A stretch of DNA of 59,395 nucleotides, taken from assembly GCF_000003605.2 (NCBI RefSeq), contig NW_003143796.1:16198-75592 (forward strand), read 5' to 3'. This document shows positions 1-10,668 of this stretch, one piece after another. The DNA is from Saccoglossus kowalevskii (Eukaryota > Hemichordata > Enteropneusta > Harrimaniidae). Every line of letters begins with the position of its first letter. Positions within the stretch are counted from its first letter, which is position 1. Under the pieces are notes generated by a model, which was not told the DNA's origin, did no database searches, and saw only the letters and a list, made by a program, of their open reading frames with translations. The translations under genes were made by a program, and so were the position numbers.

Positions 1-85
1 CCAAAGAAATCTCTTTCTGAGAAGAACTATACTTTATACATGGGATATCAATTGTGTTTTGGCTGTGCAAGGAAAGAGGTCGGGT

Positions 86-184
86 CTAGAAGCACTGGCA
101 ACACAACCCTACCACTGTAACCTCTGCCACGGACACCACCCCATGCACCCATATTACGCACTCACAACTTGAAATAACAACCTC
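86..184 (-). CDS. BAX: Candidate terminal exon of the BAX-like gene (tail anchor)
   Basis: After a TAG acceptor at 185-187, a phase-0 frame runs 32 codons to a TAG stop at 86-88. It begins EVVISSCECVI, then W, then a hydrophobic stretch VHGVVSVAEVTVV. Human BAX also has 11 residues between the GGW of BH2 and the next Trp, and about 22 residues after it, so spacing agrees. Against it: the acceptor has a poor pyrimidine tract, the anchor contains a Glu, and it lacks terminal lysines. The alternative is that the true last exon lies left of base 1. Confidence 0.35.
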   Translation of the reverse strand, partial: EVVISSCECVIWVHGVVSVAEVTVVGLCCQCF

Positions 185-785
185 CTAGGGTGTTTCACTA
201 TATACATAACCCTCTAACTTAGAATCTATGAACATCTAGATGAAGAAAAAACATTGCTCAAGGATGAGTATTATAGACTCACAAACTCACCATTCAATAA
301 TTAGATGAACAGCAGTTTAAAATGAAATACATACAATTCTTACATAAAGTACACTGATCTTAGACCATTTTGTAGGGAAACTACCACCACTGATGAAGTT
401 TTCACATTTTAAACACCACAGCTACTTGTGTGATTAATTTCACCATGGAAACCAGAGAGACATTCTCTAAAATGTATTATGGGATAGTCCTTGCATAAGT
501 GGTCATAGTGGAAGAACTATTCAGAGATAGGGGTGACTGACTTCACTTTGAGGGACGTCATCAACGCCAGTTCATACGAACAACTGCAGCTACAAAACAG
601 GTAAAGGATATTGCACACAGAGAGTAGAATTGCCATGCTGGTGAACCAAGGTATTCAATAATGGCACCCTGCAAGTAACAAGAAAATTTTATAGAATAAT
701 GAGGACTAGTTCAGAGAGACTTGATTAATATTTTAGCCTAACCACACAAATGTTCATATCCACTCACTGTATGCCAATCCACTAA
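185..785. other. AT-rich segment, no recognised feature
   Basis: Six hundred bases between the candidate BAX tail exon and the minisatellite. I see no exon, RNA or repeat that I can name. If the tail exon is real this is part of the last BAX intron. Confidence 0.5.
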
Positions 786-2190
786 TGCCGAGAATCTATG
801 AGGTATTTCCACTTGCTATACACTATTCCACTAACACCTAGAATCTATGCGATATTCATCTTACCGGTACTATATGCTACTCCGAAGATGCCTAGAATCT
901 ATGTGAGATTCAATTCATATACTCCACTAATGCCTAGAATCTATGTGAGATTCAATTCATATACTCCACTAATGCCTAGAATCTATGTAAGATTCAATTC
1001 ATATATTCCACTAATACCTAGAATCTATGTGAGATTCAACTCATATATTACACTAATGCCTAGAATCTATGTGAGATTCAATTCATATACTCCACTAATG
1101 CCTAGAATCTATGTGAGATTCAACTCATATACTCCACTAATGATTAGAATCTATGTGAGATTCAACTCATATACTCCACTAATGCCTAGAATCTATGTGA
1201 GATTCAACTCATATACTCCACTAATGCCTAGAATCTATGTGAGATTTAACTCATATACTCCACTAATGCCTAGAATCTATGTGAGATTCAACTCGCATAT
1301 ACTCCACTAATGATTAGAATCTATGTGAGATTCAACTCATATACTCCAATGATGCCTAGAATCTATGTGAGATTCAACTCGCATATACTCCACTAATGAT
1401 TAGAATCTATGTGAGATTCAACTCGCATATACTCCACTAATGATTAGAATCTATGTGAGATTCAACTCATATACTCCACTAATGCCTAGAATCTATGTGA
1501 GATTTAACTCATATACTCCACTAATGCCTAGAATCTATGTGAGATTCAACTCGCATATACTCCACTAATGATTAGAATCTATGTGAGATTCAACTCATAT
1601 ACTCCACTAATGCCTAGAATCTATGTGAGATTTAACTCATATACTCCACTAATGCCTAGAATCTATGTGAGATTCAACTCGCATATACTCCACTAATGCC
1701 TAGAATTTATGTGAGATTCAACTCATATACTCCACTAATGCCTAGAATCTATGCGAGATTTAACTCATATACTCCACTAATGCCTAGAATTTATGTGAAA
1801 TTCAACTCATATACTCCACTAATGCCTAGAATCTATGCGAGATTCAACTCGTATACTCCACTAATGCCTAGAATCTATGTGAGATTTAACTTATATACTC
1901 CACTAATGCCTAAAATCTATGTGAGATGCAACTCGCATATACTCCACTAATGATTAGAATCTATGTGAGATTCAACTTGTATGCTCCACTGATGCCTAGA
2001 ATCTATGCGAGATTCAACTTGTATACTCCACTGATGCCTAGAATCAATGTGAGGTTCAACCCTTATACTCAACTAATGCCTAGAATCAATGTGAGATTCA
2101 ACTCATATACTCAACTAATGCCTAGAATCTATGTGAGATTCAACTTACATACTCCACTAATGCCTTGAATCTATGCAGGATTCAACTCAA
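786..2190. repeat. 42-bp minisatellite, about 33 copies
   Basis: The unit contains CCACTAATGCCTAGAATC followed by TATGTGAGATTCAACTCATATACT. The period is 42 bp, with 44-bp variants carrying an extra GC (CTCGCATATACT) and variants reading TGATTAGAATC. Each unit holds a short dyad, GAATC-tatgtga-GATTC. Because 42 is a multiple of three and the unit lacks stops in one frame, it creates long artificial reading frames (period PRIYVRFNSYTPLM); these are not genes. Copies at both edges are degenerate. The array lies in the last intron of the BAX-like gene if the 86-184 exon is right, and otherwise downstream of exon 4. Confidence 0.95.
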
Positions 2191-2252
2191 TGTTGATAAA
2201 CTAATGCCTAGAACCCACACTGCATTCTACTCACTATACGTCACTCCCACAA

Positions 2253-2272
2253 AGATTCTAGGTGCTTAGTGG
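2253..2272 (-). repeat. Inverted partial copy of the minisatellite unit
   Basis: AGATTCTAGGTGCTTAGTGG is the reverse complement of the unit core CCACTAATGCCTAGAATCT with few changes. It lies about 60 bases beyond the last direct copy. Confidence 0.7.
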
Positions 2273-2479
2273 TAGTGTAAATGGAGAGGTATATAACAAG
2301 TGACATATTGTTAGCGAAGAGATGTGGAATGCCACATAGATTGCAGGTAACAAATCATTTCATTAGTGTACATGCATGTGTAACTGTAGTTTGATGGTTA
2401 ATATAACTTTAACTTATGTTGCTGGTGAGTATTTCCTCAAACTTCAAACAACGACAAAAACTACATGTATATAATGACA

Positions 2480-2532
2480 CCCCCATCCCCACCCCCACCC
2501 CACACACACACACACACATACATACATACTCA
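2480..2532. repeat. C-rich tract and (CA)n/(CATA)n microsatellite
   Basis: A run of CCCCCA units passes into a CA repeat and then CATA repeats. It lies downstream of BAX exon 4 in the same intron. Confidence 0.85.
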
Positions 2533-2597
2533 CATACAAGCTTACTATTCTACACTATATTACTGACTGTTTACAAAAGTGTTTGAGCTAATCTTAC

Positions 2598-2714
2598 CCA
2601 TCCACCACGACTGATGATCCAGGCTGCAAATACTTCTACCAAAAACTTGACAATCTCCCTGATTAATCGTGTCATCCACCCTGGTAGATACTGGCTCATC
2701 ATAGAGTTAATGGC
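2598..2714 (-). CDS. BAX: BAX-like exon 4 (BH2)
   Basis: The acceptor is TTTCAG at 2715-2720 and the donor GTAAGA at 2597. The 39 codons cover helix 7-8 and BH2 (WIISRGGW, residues 175-182). Reading through the donor adds only eight residues before a stop, so an intron-retaining message would code for a form without the membrane anchor. Confidence 0.92.
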
Positions 2715-5526
2715 CTGAAATAGAAACACTATTGAATTCTCATTTATGATATAGCGCCCTCTATCCAACAAAACCTATACTGGGTCATCTTCGTACAGTA
2801 TAGCTTTCATACAACCTGTTATCATTTTGCATTTGCAACATGCATTCATGTCATATACCCATTCATCAAGTTCAGGTCATGCATTTATTACCATTTCATC
2901 ATGCTCAAAGGCGATGCAAAGGCTATACATCTGCGAAACTGATAGGCTTGGGTGAAAGCCATACTGTGTATAATTTCTGTGAATATTAATTTTTTACATT
3001 TTATTTTATTTCCACAGATTTGAATTACAGAAAACATAAACTGTACAGATATCTACATACGTAACGTGTTACTCACTTTGACACACATTCGATATGCAAA
3101 ATAAAAGAGCGCCACCACACGACCCCAGTTTACAATGCCATCATCAAATATCACCCTGGCAACCGCAATCACTGCATCAACGCTACAATTAGTAGGCACC
3201 CTGTCAATCATTCTGCAAAGAAAAAGACACAAAACAATGTCTTATTTATATAATAACCCCTTTAAATACCAAAGCCTTCTTGTGTCACAATTTAACCTAC
3301 AGAGGTGCAATTTTATTTACTTATTTTCATCAATAATTGATTAATATCTGTTGGCATTGGAAATTACATCCATCTGGTCAAAATTATAGTAAAATACATA
3401 AAAATGCACACTAATATAAGAGTTAATAATTTGGACAAAATAGACAAGTGAGCATGATGATATGTGTCTAGTATAATGATTAAAACTTGCATACTGCGCC
3501 AAGATATATATTTCAGTCACAGTTCCACACGTATATCAGTCAAATTAAAACAAACCATTACACTATGTACACCCGAATGTAACTGTTAAAAGATTTTATA
3601 AAGAAATAAGCGAGGTCCTTAGGCATGCGATCCTATTCAAAAAAGCTACCAGAGACAAATGACTTTTCTCAAGTCCCCTCAAACTTCCATTCTGCCAAGA
3701 GAGGGCGCTGGAATGCATCATTCACATGATTCGAACTGCACGGAGTTCGCGTATATTGGGGTCAAAAGTCAAACACGGCGACTACATAGATGTACGTGAA
3801 TTGCTCAAAATTTTGTCTATTTGACACATTTTGTAAACTGTATAAAATCAATTTATATTGTGCCAGTTCTAACACATTTTGTTAAAATTTAAACATATTA
3901 CAAAGTATGGTTCCAATACAACATGACTTGACATGATTTCCCATCTACAGATGCAGCATAATGTTAATGGGCATTAATAGTTCTGTGAGATAAAATGACA
4001 AACATTTCCGCTCTTCAATGTTAGATTTTATGAGGATGACAAAATCACAGTGTTTTGATTATTTGATTTATAGAAATGTTTCAAAAATTGAATATATATG
4101 TGTTTGCTATATATTTTTGTTTGAGTATGTAAAAGTAATACATATGTATTATAAAAGACAAGTAAACAGTTGTGTCCCTATAAAACAATAATGCGTATTT
4201 TTTGAGAAAAATACGAAAACAAGAAATTAACAAGCACTGTGATGCTGAAATGTTTTCAGTTTGTCTGTTAAGTACTTTTCTCTATATCGTATCCTGTGTG
4301 TATTGATAAACCAGAATACATGTATTGTGTGTGCCCATTTAGGGTGGAAATGGAATACACAATACAAAGAACTCAGAAATCATGAAATTACCTAGTCATT
4401 CTTTTCACAGTCTGTTTCACTTATTATTTCTAAAATTAAATGCTAGGGGACAATCACAACAGAATCTCCAGTTGCCCTTATATCGTTTTCTACCTTTGAT
4501 CTCTGATGAATATGGTCTGAAGCTAAAGTTTGATACAAAATAATTCAAAACTAGCATGCTTTGTGCAATCTTCTTTCTTTTCATAAAGATTTAGAAACAA
4601 TTCAAAGTGGTGTTTCCATATATATCAGGGAACACACAAAAACATTATTTGGTAATTGTTAAGAAGTGAACTGTGAATCAAGAGTTTTTAAAAATCACTG
4701 CCGCAACACTCTAGGTGTCATTTATTCTGTGATATTAGTATTATAAAGAGAATGTAAAGATGCCCTGTGTCATGAAAAAATGGTGGTTGATTATAGTGAC
4801 AAATTTATACCTTGTCAGAGGTGTGTCAATGATCAAAATAATTTGCAAATGGTGTAACAAACACTGAGTTAAGTATGCTTTCCAGCTTTTGAATTAAAAT
4901 AGAATAAAATGATTCAGCTCTTGTGAAAAACATGAACACAACAGGATATATATTTCATACCCAACAAGCGACACAATAAGGCTATATAATTGAGTCATAT
5001 AACTCTCAAGCTAATCCATTTCAATTATTTGAAATATGATCTACATGTACCTCTGCAGCTCATAGTCTCTGTCCATTTCATCTGCTATTGTCCGTAGGGT
5101 AGCTCCAATCTGCCCCCAGTTTTCTTCTTGCATAGGAGTAAGAACATCAGGATCTTGTATCTCCTCCATGGTCGGTGCATTCTCTATTCCATCACGTTGG
5201 AATCGCTCTATGATGAACTCCATTAGTAGTTGTGTAGCCTGTGCGCCAATCACGTCTTGTTCTTGGCTTTGCTGTCTCTCGGCCCCACCTACAGCACCTG
5301 CATTCAAGAGTTGAAATATGCTGGTAAGACAATTTACAGATGGGAGATGCAGAAATAATAGAAATTATTTCTGTGAAAAATTGCATGACATGCAGTTTAA
5401 TGATCAGCCAGAGATTGCCATGATGCTATCAACCAGTTTTATTGTTAATTTTGTATTTGAAAAAAACAAACAATACATACCTTCATCTTCTCTTAGATAT
5501 TCATCCGGTGGTCCTCCTTCGGCCAT
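2598..5526 (-). CDS. BAX: BAX-like pro-apoptotic Bcl-2 family protein, four in-phase exons (tail exon separate)
   Basis: The four exons 5481-5526, 5051-5297, 3077-3212 and 2598-2714 join to 182 codons without a stop. BH3 is at residues 83-91 (LRTIADEMD), followed by ELQRMI, which matches BAX rather than BAK. BH1 is at about 121-134 (DDGIVNWGRVVALF) and BH2 at 175-182 (WIISRGGW). In known members this fold permeabilises the outer mitochondrial membrane on activation; that role is inferred from family. The BH3 core has Ala where many members have Gly, which is tolerated. The start at 5526 is the only ATG in exon 1, and the phases 1, 2, 0, 0 agree at every junction. Human BAX is 192 residues; this one lacks only the C-terminal membrane anchor within these exons. 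Confidence in family is high; BAX versus another multidomain effector rests on the BH3 flank. Confidence 0.93.
2715..3076 (-). other. BAX-like intron 3
   Basis: The intron runs from the GTGAGT donor of exon 3 to the TTTCAG acceptor of exon 4. Nothing else is recognised in it. Confidence 0.85.
3077..3212 (-). CDS. BAX: BAX-like exon 3 (BH1)
   Basis: The exon lies between a TTTGCAG acceptor (3213-3215) and a GTGAGT donor (3076). It codes for residues 99-143 and contains the BH1 signature NWGRVVALFYFA with the invariant Trp-Gly-Arg. It ends in phase 0 at a lysine codon. Confidence 0.93.
3213..5050 (-). other. BAX-like intron 2
   Basis: An AT-rich intron of about 1.8 kb. I see no exon, RNA gene or repeat family here. 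Confidence 0.8.
5051..5297 (-). CDS. BAX: BAX-like exon 2 (BH3)
   Basis: The acceptor is TGCAG ending at 5298. The exon carries residues 16-98: an acidic, Gln-rich N-terminal stretch, helix 1 (TQLLMEFIIERF) and the BH3 helix ending in ELQR. The donor is GTACAT at 5050, which is a weak consensus, but the phase 2 end joins exon 3 to give ELQRMI exactly as in BAX. Reading through this donor as an open frame adds only Tyr-Met-stop. Confidence 0.92.
5481..5526 (-). CDS. BAX: BAX-like exon 1 (start codon)
   Basis: The exon codes for MAEGGPPDEYLREDE plus the first base of Gly16. The ATG lies at 5526-5524 and the donor is GTATGT at 5480. It ends in phase 1 and joins exon 2, whose first two bases GT complete a glycine codon. 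The 5' untranslated region and promoter should lie just above 5526, where a fold-back repeat begins within about 60 bases. Confidence 0.88.
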
Positions 5527-5583
5527 TTTCTATTAATTCTTGAAAACATAACAGATATATATATCATTATCATTAATAATTAT

Positions 5584-5660
5584 ACATCTGTCACCATAAC
5601 GCCATAAGTTACAGCATGCCGTAATTTTGCAGTATTGCACAGGGTATTTTCATCCTACCA
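5584..5660. repeat. Dispersed repeat block, copy 1 (second copy near 10,669)
   Basis: CTGTCACCATAACGCCATAA through CATCCTACCA recurs at 10,669-10,755 with few changes. It lies about 60 bases above the BAX start codon, so it may overlap the promoter. Confidence 0.75.
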
Positions 5661-5849
5661 TATTAGAAATCGTGAATTCCAAATATGGAACAATTACGGA
5701 CATAAGCGTTCTCTAATAATAAAAAACAAACATGGCTGCCCCCGGGTTTGACTGGACCCCACACGAAGAAGTTTGATAAATCTGTTATAAAGGTTTTGGA
5801 TTTTGACATTCCCATGATGTATTCCTGGGAGGAAAAGATGTATACGGTA

Positions 5850-5990
5850 TTAATAAGGTTATTACGAGGATACTGCAAAGTAGGCACTCAGACAATACAT
5901 GGCGGCATTAACCTCCGCTGCACGTCGGTTGATACTCCTGCTGTACTGTCTTTGTGCATACTTTGCAGTGTCCTCGTAGTACATTTTGTG
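5850..5990. repeat. Fold-back MITE with about 37-bp inverted arms
   Basis: The left arm begins GTTATTACGAGGATACTGC and continues AAAGTAGGCAC. The right arm, read in reverse complement, gives TACTACGAGGACACTGC and continues AAAGTATGCAC. The centre carries CCTCCGCTGCACGTCGGTTG, and part of this recurs at 10,785-10,860. The element is about 140 bp, with no coding potential. Confidence 0.7.
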
Positions 5991-8392
5991 TAAGATACTA
6001 AAATTGTGTGAACATTTAGCTTAATTATCGACAAAACTTGTATTTAAACAATAATAGCAACCTGATATTTTTTTATGACACTTTTTTTTTTCGTTTTTGC
6101 AATAATTTATTTACGCTTATTTGTTAATCTGAATAGACCATTCTATGTTCACTGTGAGACGGATCCCACATTATGTGTAAAATTGAACGTAAAAATAGTG
6201 TGAATTTTTGGGTATTGCCATACTTAATAAAGTGCTTTACACATTTGATGTTGGTCAATTTTGATGAAGTAATGGTATCTCAAGGGTATTCAATATAATT
6301 CCCCTCTGAATGATAGGCATTTAGACATTCTTTGAAAGGTTCAAATGCAAATCCTTCAATTTTTCCTCGACATTCATTTAGTCCAGACTTTTCACACAAT
6401 ACCGTAAGATACCCAGTGAGCTGAAAATTATTTTTTGTATACAGTCATTATGCGCACATTTTTGTTCTCTTTTCAAATAAAACACAAAATATTCCAATCC
6501 AATCCTAATTTTCAAATGAGGAACCAACTAGTTTTTTTGTTTTTTTTTTTTTTTATGTCACAATAAATCAACTGATTAACACAATTTTAATGCAAATACA
6601 TTTTGGGTAATGACATTGTTTTGTTCATGTTTTCTCATTTATTGTGTTTATATCAATCTCACAAATACGTGATGGAGGGCGTCTGGGGTGGATCAAATTA
6701 AAATTACAAAATTTTAATTATGAGTCGACAAAAATGCACCATAAAACTTCTATATGACTCGCCAAATATGGCCACATCCTCACATTCTCACGTTTGTATG
6801 GTCATAATACTAATAGTACGAAAACAAATATCCTAACGTTCCGAGTCATCACGCACTCTGGCAAGAAGAATTACTAAGTACACTGAAGGATGGGGACTGG
6901 GTCACTCACCGGAAAGTGTTTTTTGTTATGTATATAAAAACAGAAGAGCTAGGCAGGATCGCTGATCACACTGCTACGTTTACGTCTGCAGTAGAAAATG
7001 TGGTATCCGTAGCCGTAGTACACCTGACCCGAAAACTTGCTACTACCGGTAGTACTAAATCAATCCACTACGACCAGCACAATACTGTTGTATTCCGTCG
7101 GCGTATTTTTTTTTTCAGGTTGAAAATGCACACCACAATGTATGTGGAAATAGTTATTTGATCTCCCCCAAACCAGGAAATCGATTTAAGTACAGAGCGC
7201 TTTGTTCAGAAGAAGATGTAACTTACACCCAACAAGCGACCTGACCCAGCTGTCAATAGATGTCAGAGGTGAGTTAAATAGCGCCATCTACGGTACATAT
7301 CATATACTAGATTGTACGCATAAAGTTGGCAACAGACCAGGGAGCTGTAATGAGCCGAGCAGCGCTAATAAATTATTCATGAATCATAATCCACGTAATT
7401 CCCTACTCAAAAACAGGGGGTGGAAACCGCTACACAAACTTTCATAATCGCAAAGTAAATAGCCGCGTCCATCATATCATCAAAATCAGACCACTAGACG
7501 CAATTTCCAATTCTGATTCTTAAACACAAATTATCAAATATATTATAAAAATGTAAAATGTAATTAGGAATTTGCTTTACCTGTAAAGTGTAAAAATCTA
7601 GTTTTTACTGTAAATGGAACTTTCATTTTATTTCCTGTGAAAACGTTAAAATCCCTTATTTTATTTCCTGTAACCTGTACCAGCTATCCCCCCTTGTACC
7701 TCCGGGAAACAGTTGACTTATTTCGGAATCAATATAATAATGTGACATTGAAACCCAAAAATGGGGATAGATTTTTTGCCTGGCTAACTTTCTTAATACT
7801 TGTAAAAGCAAACTGATCGTTATACCTGGAAATGTAGTATCATAGTCATTTGCGTAACAATGGCGCTCCGTAAACTGGGAAAGTAAGGGTTTATTGAACA
7901 GACTCTGTATATTAACAAACTAAACTAACTAGCGACCTATTTCTGGTCAGAATTATTGCAGAAATATTTATTGATAAAACAGACAAAGACAAGATAAAAG
8001 AGAGATATGTACTTAATAATATTGGACTCATCCAGGAACAGGCATAATTGGCCGTTATAATATGGCGCTGTTTAAATAAGAGTGTCATGATATGGACATG
8101 ATAAAGGAATGACATATTAATCGCACACAATCTCCAAAATGTTAATAAATTCAAAACTGTTAATGGTATTCAGTGTTCGTCAAACATTTGATGTTTGAAT
8201 TTTTAGTTTCAGTTTCTTTCTTTTGTATGCGGGCGCATTAACTCATTCCTACTAAGACTAAACATATATTAGTGTTTTTTTTAAATTCTATAATCACTAT
8301 AAATTAAGCAATGCCAATTATGATATCAGGTTGAGAACTCAAAAAGTCCATACTTGTGTTGAGTGATTCGGAGCATTAGGACAGGATCTTAG
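5991..8392. other. Intergenic, no recognised gene
   Basis: AT-rich sequence with poly-T runs near 6086 and 6530 and a more CpG-containing stretch at about 6990-7450. Open frames at 6916-7161 and 7202-7447 have no family likeness that I can see and lie on ordinary sequence. No RNA gene is recognised. Confidence 0.5.
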
Positions 8393-8482
8393 TTTATTTT
8401 ATTTTATTTTATTTTATTTTATTTTATTTTATTTTATTTTATTTTATTTTATTTTATTTTATTTTATTTTATTTTATTTTAT
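8393..8482. repeat. (TTTTA)n microsatellite
   Basis: About 18 perfect copies of the pentanucleotide TTTTA. Confidence 0.98.
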
Positions 8483-8583
8483 ATGTTAATTATTTTTTAT
8501 ATATTCTTATTTTTAAGTATCGGTAATCGCTAGTGTGCGATAATTAAAATAATATAAAATAAAGATTATATAAAACATAGTAA

Positions 8584-8609
8584 AACAACAACAACAACAA
8601 CAACAACAA
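8584..8609. repeat. (ACA)n microsatellite
   Basis: A run of perfect ACA triplets. Confidence 0.95.
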
Positions 8610-9261
8610 AGAAGAAATAAACTCACGTAAAACACATCAGATTTTAATCTGATTTGACTCGGAGTTGACATTTTGTATATCAGACATTCTTTCAGAAATC
8701 AAAGCGTCATAATCGTCGCATATATAATATGAACGTCGCGCTTCAAACTGCTAGAAATGCATGTATATAGACAGTCGGAGCTGGTAATCATAGGCCTAAA
8801 CTATGAGGGCGCTATTTGAATATCTCGTTTTATTGTCCCACCTGGTCACATAAACGTAAATTACAGCTATATTTCAGACAATCAGTGGCCGATTATTAAT
8901 GTGGTTACAATATTGCGTCAAAATGTGCCTGAGTGAAAATATGTGAAATTCATTTCAAACAGTTTGTACGATATGTATGGTGGGTGTTTGTTTTTAAAAT
9001 TCACTTTAATTTGTATACACATTTTAATTTTACACTTCACCTTTTATTGCATTTGTAGCTATATTTGAAATGTCATTTTTTAATATAAAGTAAAATCTAT
9101 ATGAAATTTAAAACATTTATTAGAATTACCAAGTTGCGTCATTTCAAAGCCGCAAATGCAATACAGCTTAAGAAGAAATTATGGGTTTTCTTTTATGCGA
9201 AACGCGGAGTGTACCGGTGACCTGTGGTTCTGGCCAACTCTCGATTATTTCATTGATTAGT

Positions 9262-9338
9262 ACATCGAAAACCTGTCCATTTTTAATTAATAATAATAAC
9301 TTGATCATTGGTCGACATTTCCCTGAAAATCTAGTTAG
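9262..9338. repeat. Direct repeat flanking the U1 gene, left copy
   Basis: ACATCGAAAACCTGTCCAT to CTAGTTAG recurs in the same orientation at 10,013-10,093, with extra AT dinucleotides in the second copy. The two copies bracket the U1 gene. Confidence 0.85.
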
Positions 9339-9412
9339 GAAACCCACATTGTTCTCACATGAGGCGGATCTGCGCGATTTCTCACTAGAGATGACCAATG
9401 TAAGAAATTAGA

Positions 9413-9427
9413 TCTGATTTTTTAGTT
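9413..9427 (-). terminator. 3'-box-like element of the U1 gene
   Basis: Reading the minus strand, AAAATCAGA at 9421-9413 fits the AAARNNAGA half of the snRNA 3' box and lies about 14 bases past the U1 end, the usual distance. The upstream GTTT half is not clear. Confidence 0.55.
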
Positions 9428-9434
9428 TCATTAT

Positions 9435-9599
9435 CAGGGGATAGCGCGAACGCAGTCCCCCACTAACATAAATTATGCGCCCGAGTCGCCCACATTTGGG
9501 GCGATCGCAGGTGTCAGCCCAGCCGAAGTGCAATGGGAGGGCCTCTCCCTGAGGGAACCGCCTCCATGATCACGGTTAACCCCTACGCCAGGTAAGTAT
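9435..9599 (-). ncRNA. U1: U1 spliceosomal snRNA
   Basis: The 165-nt sequence begins ATACTTACCTG, which carries the 5' splice-site pairing sequence, and ends in stem-loop 4 (GACTGCGTTCGCGCTATCCCC, shortened here to GCGTTCGCGC). Human U1 is 164 nt. Stem-loop 3 keeps the CCCCAAATGTGGG core with compensatory changes (TCGCCC pairing GGGCGA), and stem-loop 1 shows a compensatory A-U to G-C change. The U1-70K loop reads GATCATGGAG where most animals have GATCACGAAG, the U1A loop reads ATTGCACTTC where ATTGCACTCC is usual, and the Sm site reads AATTTATGT in place of AATTTGTGG. It is therefore a true U1 locus, either a sequence variant or an early pseudogene. It acts in nuclear pre-mRNA 5' splice-site recognition. 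Confidence 0.93.
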
Positions 9600-9640
9600 G
9601 CCAATGACTGTTAACAATGGAGAACTGTATTGAATGAAAC

Positions 9641-9660
9641 AAAACAGACATCACGGTGAG
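9641..9660 (-). promoter_or_regulatory. Proximal sequence element (PSE) of the U1 gene
   Basis: On the minus strand, CTCACCGTGATGTCTGTTTT lies at -61 to -42 from the U1 5' end. It resembles the TNACCNTNA core of animal snRNA PSEs and is centred near the usual -55. No TATA box follows, which suits an RNA polymerase II snRNA promoter. Confidence 0.7.
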
Positions 9661-10012
9661 TCGCAAAGCTAACTGCAAAAATCGTATTCTAACTAGTAGT
9701 TGCACACAATAGACTGGTAATGTCATGACTTAAATATTAACCACATGATTTTAATGGTCGCTCATGGACATTTAACTACAAGAAATGCGTTGTATTTACT
9801 GAAAATTCATGACAAACTTCACCACAAAGGATTCTGGGTAAAGATTATGCACGCATCAAACAGCCCTCACGGCGTTAAGCGCTCAAAGTCACGCGAGACC
9901 CTTTATATATAACAGTGGTCCTAGAAAAAAGGCCATCATAATATTGCTAATCAGCGTACAGCCATCATCTTGGGTGAAAGATACAGTAAACGTGCACATT
10001 TCACTATTTAGG

Positions 10013-10093
10013 ACATCGAAAACCTGTCCATATAATATATATATATAATAATAACTTGATCATTAGTCGATATTTCCCTGAAAACCTAGTTAG
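10013..10093. repeat. Direct repeat flanking the U1 gene, right copy
   Basis: The second copy of the block at 9262-9338, expanded by an (AT)n tract near 10,032-10,046. Confidence 0.85.
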
Positions 10094-10668
10094 ATTCGCA
10101 AATAGAGAGGAAAAGTAATACATGCATTAAGAAAAAAAAACAGAAACTGCATTTAATAAGATGGTGGATGAATTACATTTGATGGTAGAGCGGGGGTTAG
10201 CCTGAATTGTTTACACAGATATATGGTTTATTGAAAAATCACTATTTTATCGATTTGTTGGTCAATGTTAGTTAGCAGTTGACATGTCCCGTTCATTCCA
10301 GGCACTCGTGTCTTTACTTCTACCTTGTGCTCGAAGTGGGACTGAGGGGGGGGGGGTCGACGATTATCCACTTCCGGTTAGCAGAAACATGCAGATTTTA
10401 AGATACCTAACATATGTTGATTCTATACGAACGACCGAGGGTTACTAAATCATCCAAATCTGATTAAAATATGATGTATTGTACGGCATAAATTTAATTT
10501 AATTTTATATATTCCATTTTATTCTTACTATATATTTTGTAATTGTTTTTATTATTATTTCGAACATCTTATTTTGTATTACTGTCGCCACATACTTGCA
10601 GATGCCACGATGCTCAGTATGCGGCGATACAAAACAAGATGTAGATAATAATACTAGTAAAACATATT

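Noticed and set aside
798-2168. Three long reading frames with a 14-residue repeat
   Set aside because: They follow the 42-bp minisatellite, whose length is a multiple of three; 44-bp units break the frame and no start or splice context supports translation.
5733-5777. ATG in good context (MAAPGFDWTPHEEV)
   Set aside because: The frame stops after 14 codons with no donor; the longer frame at 5748 starts at TTG and runs into the fold-back repeat.
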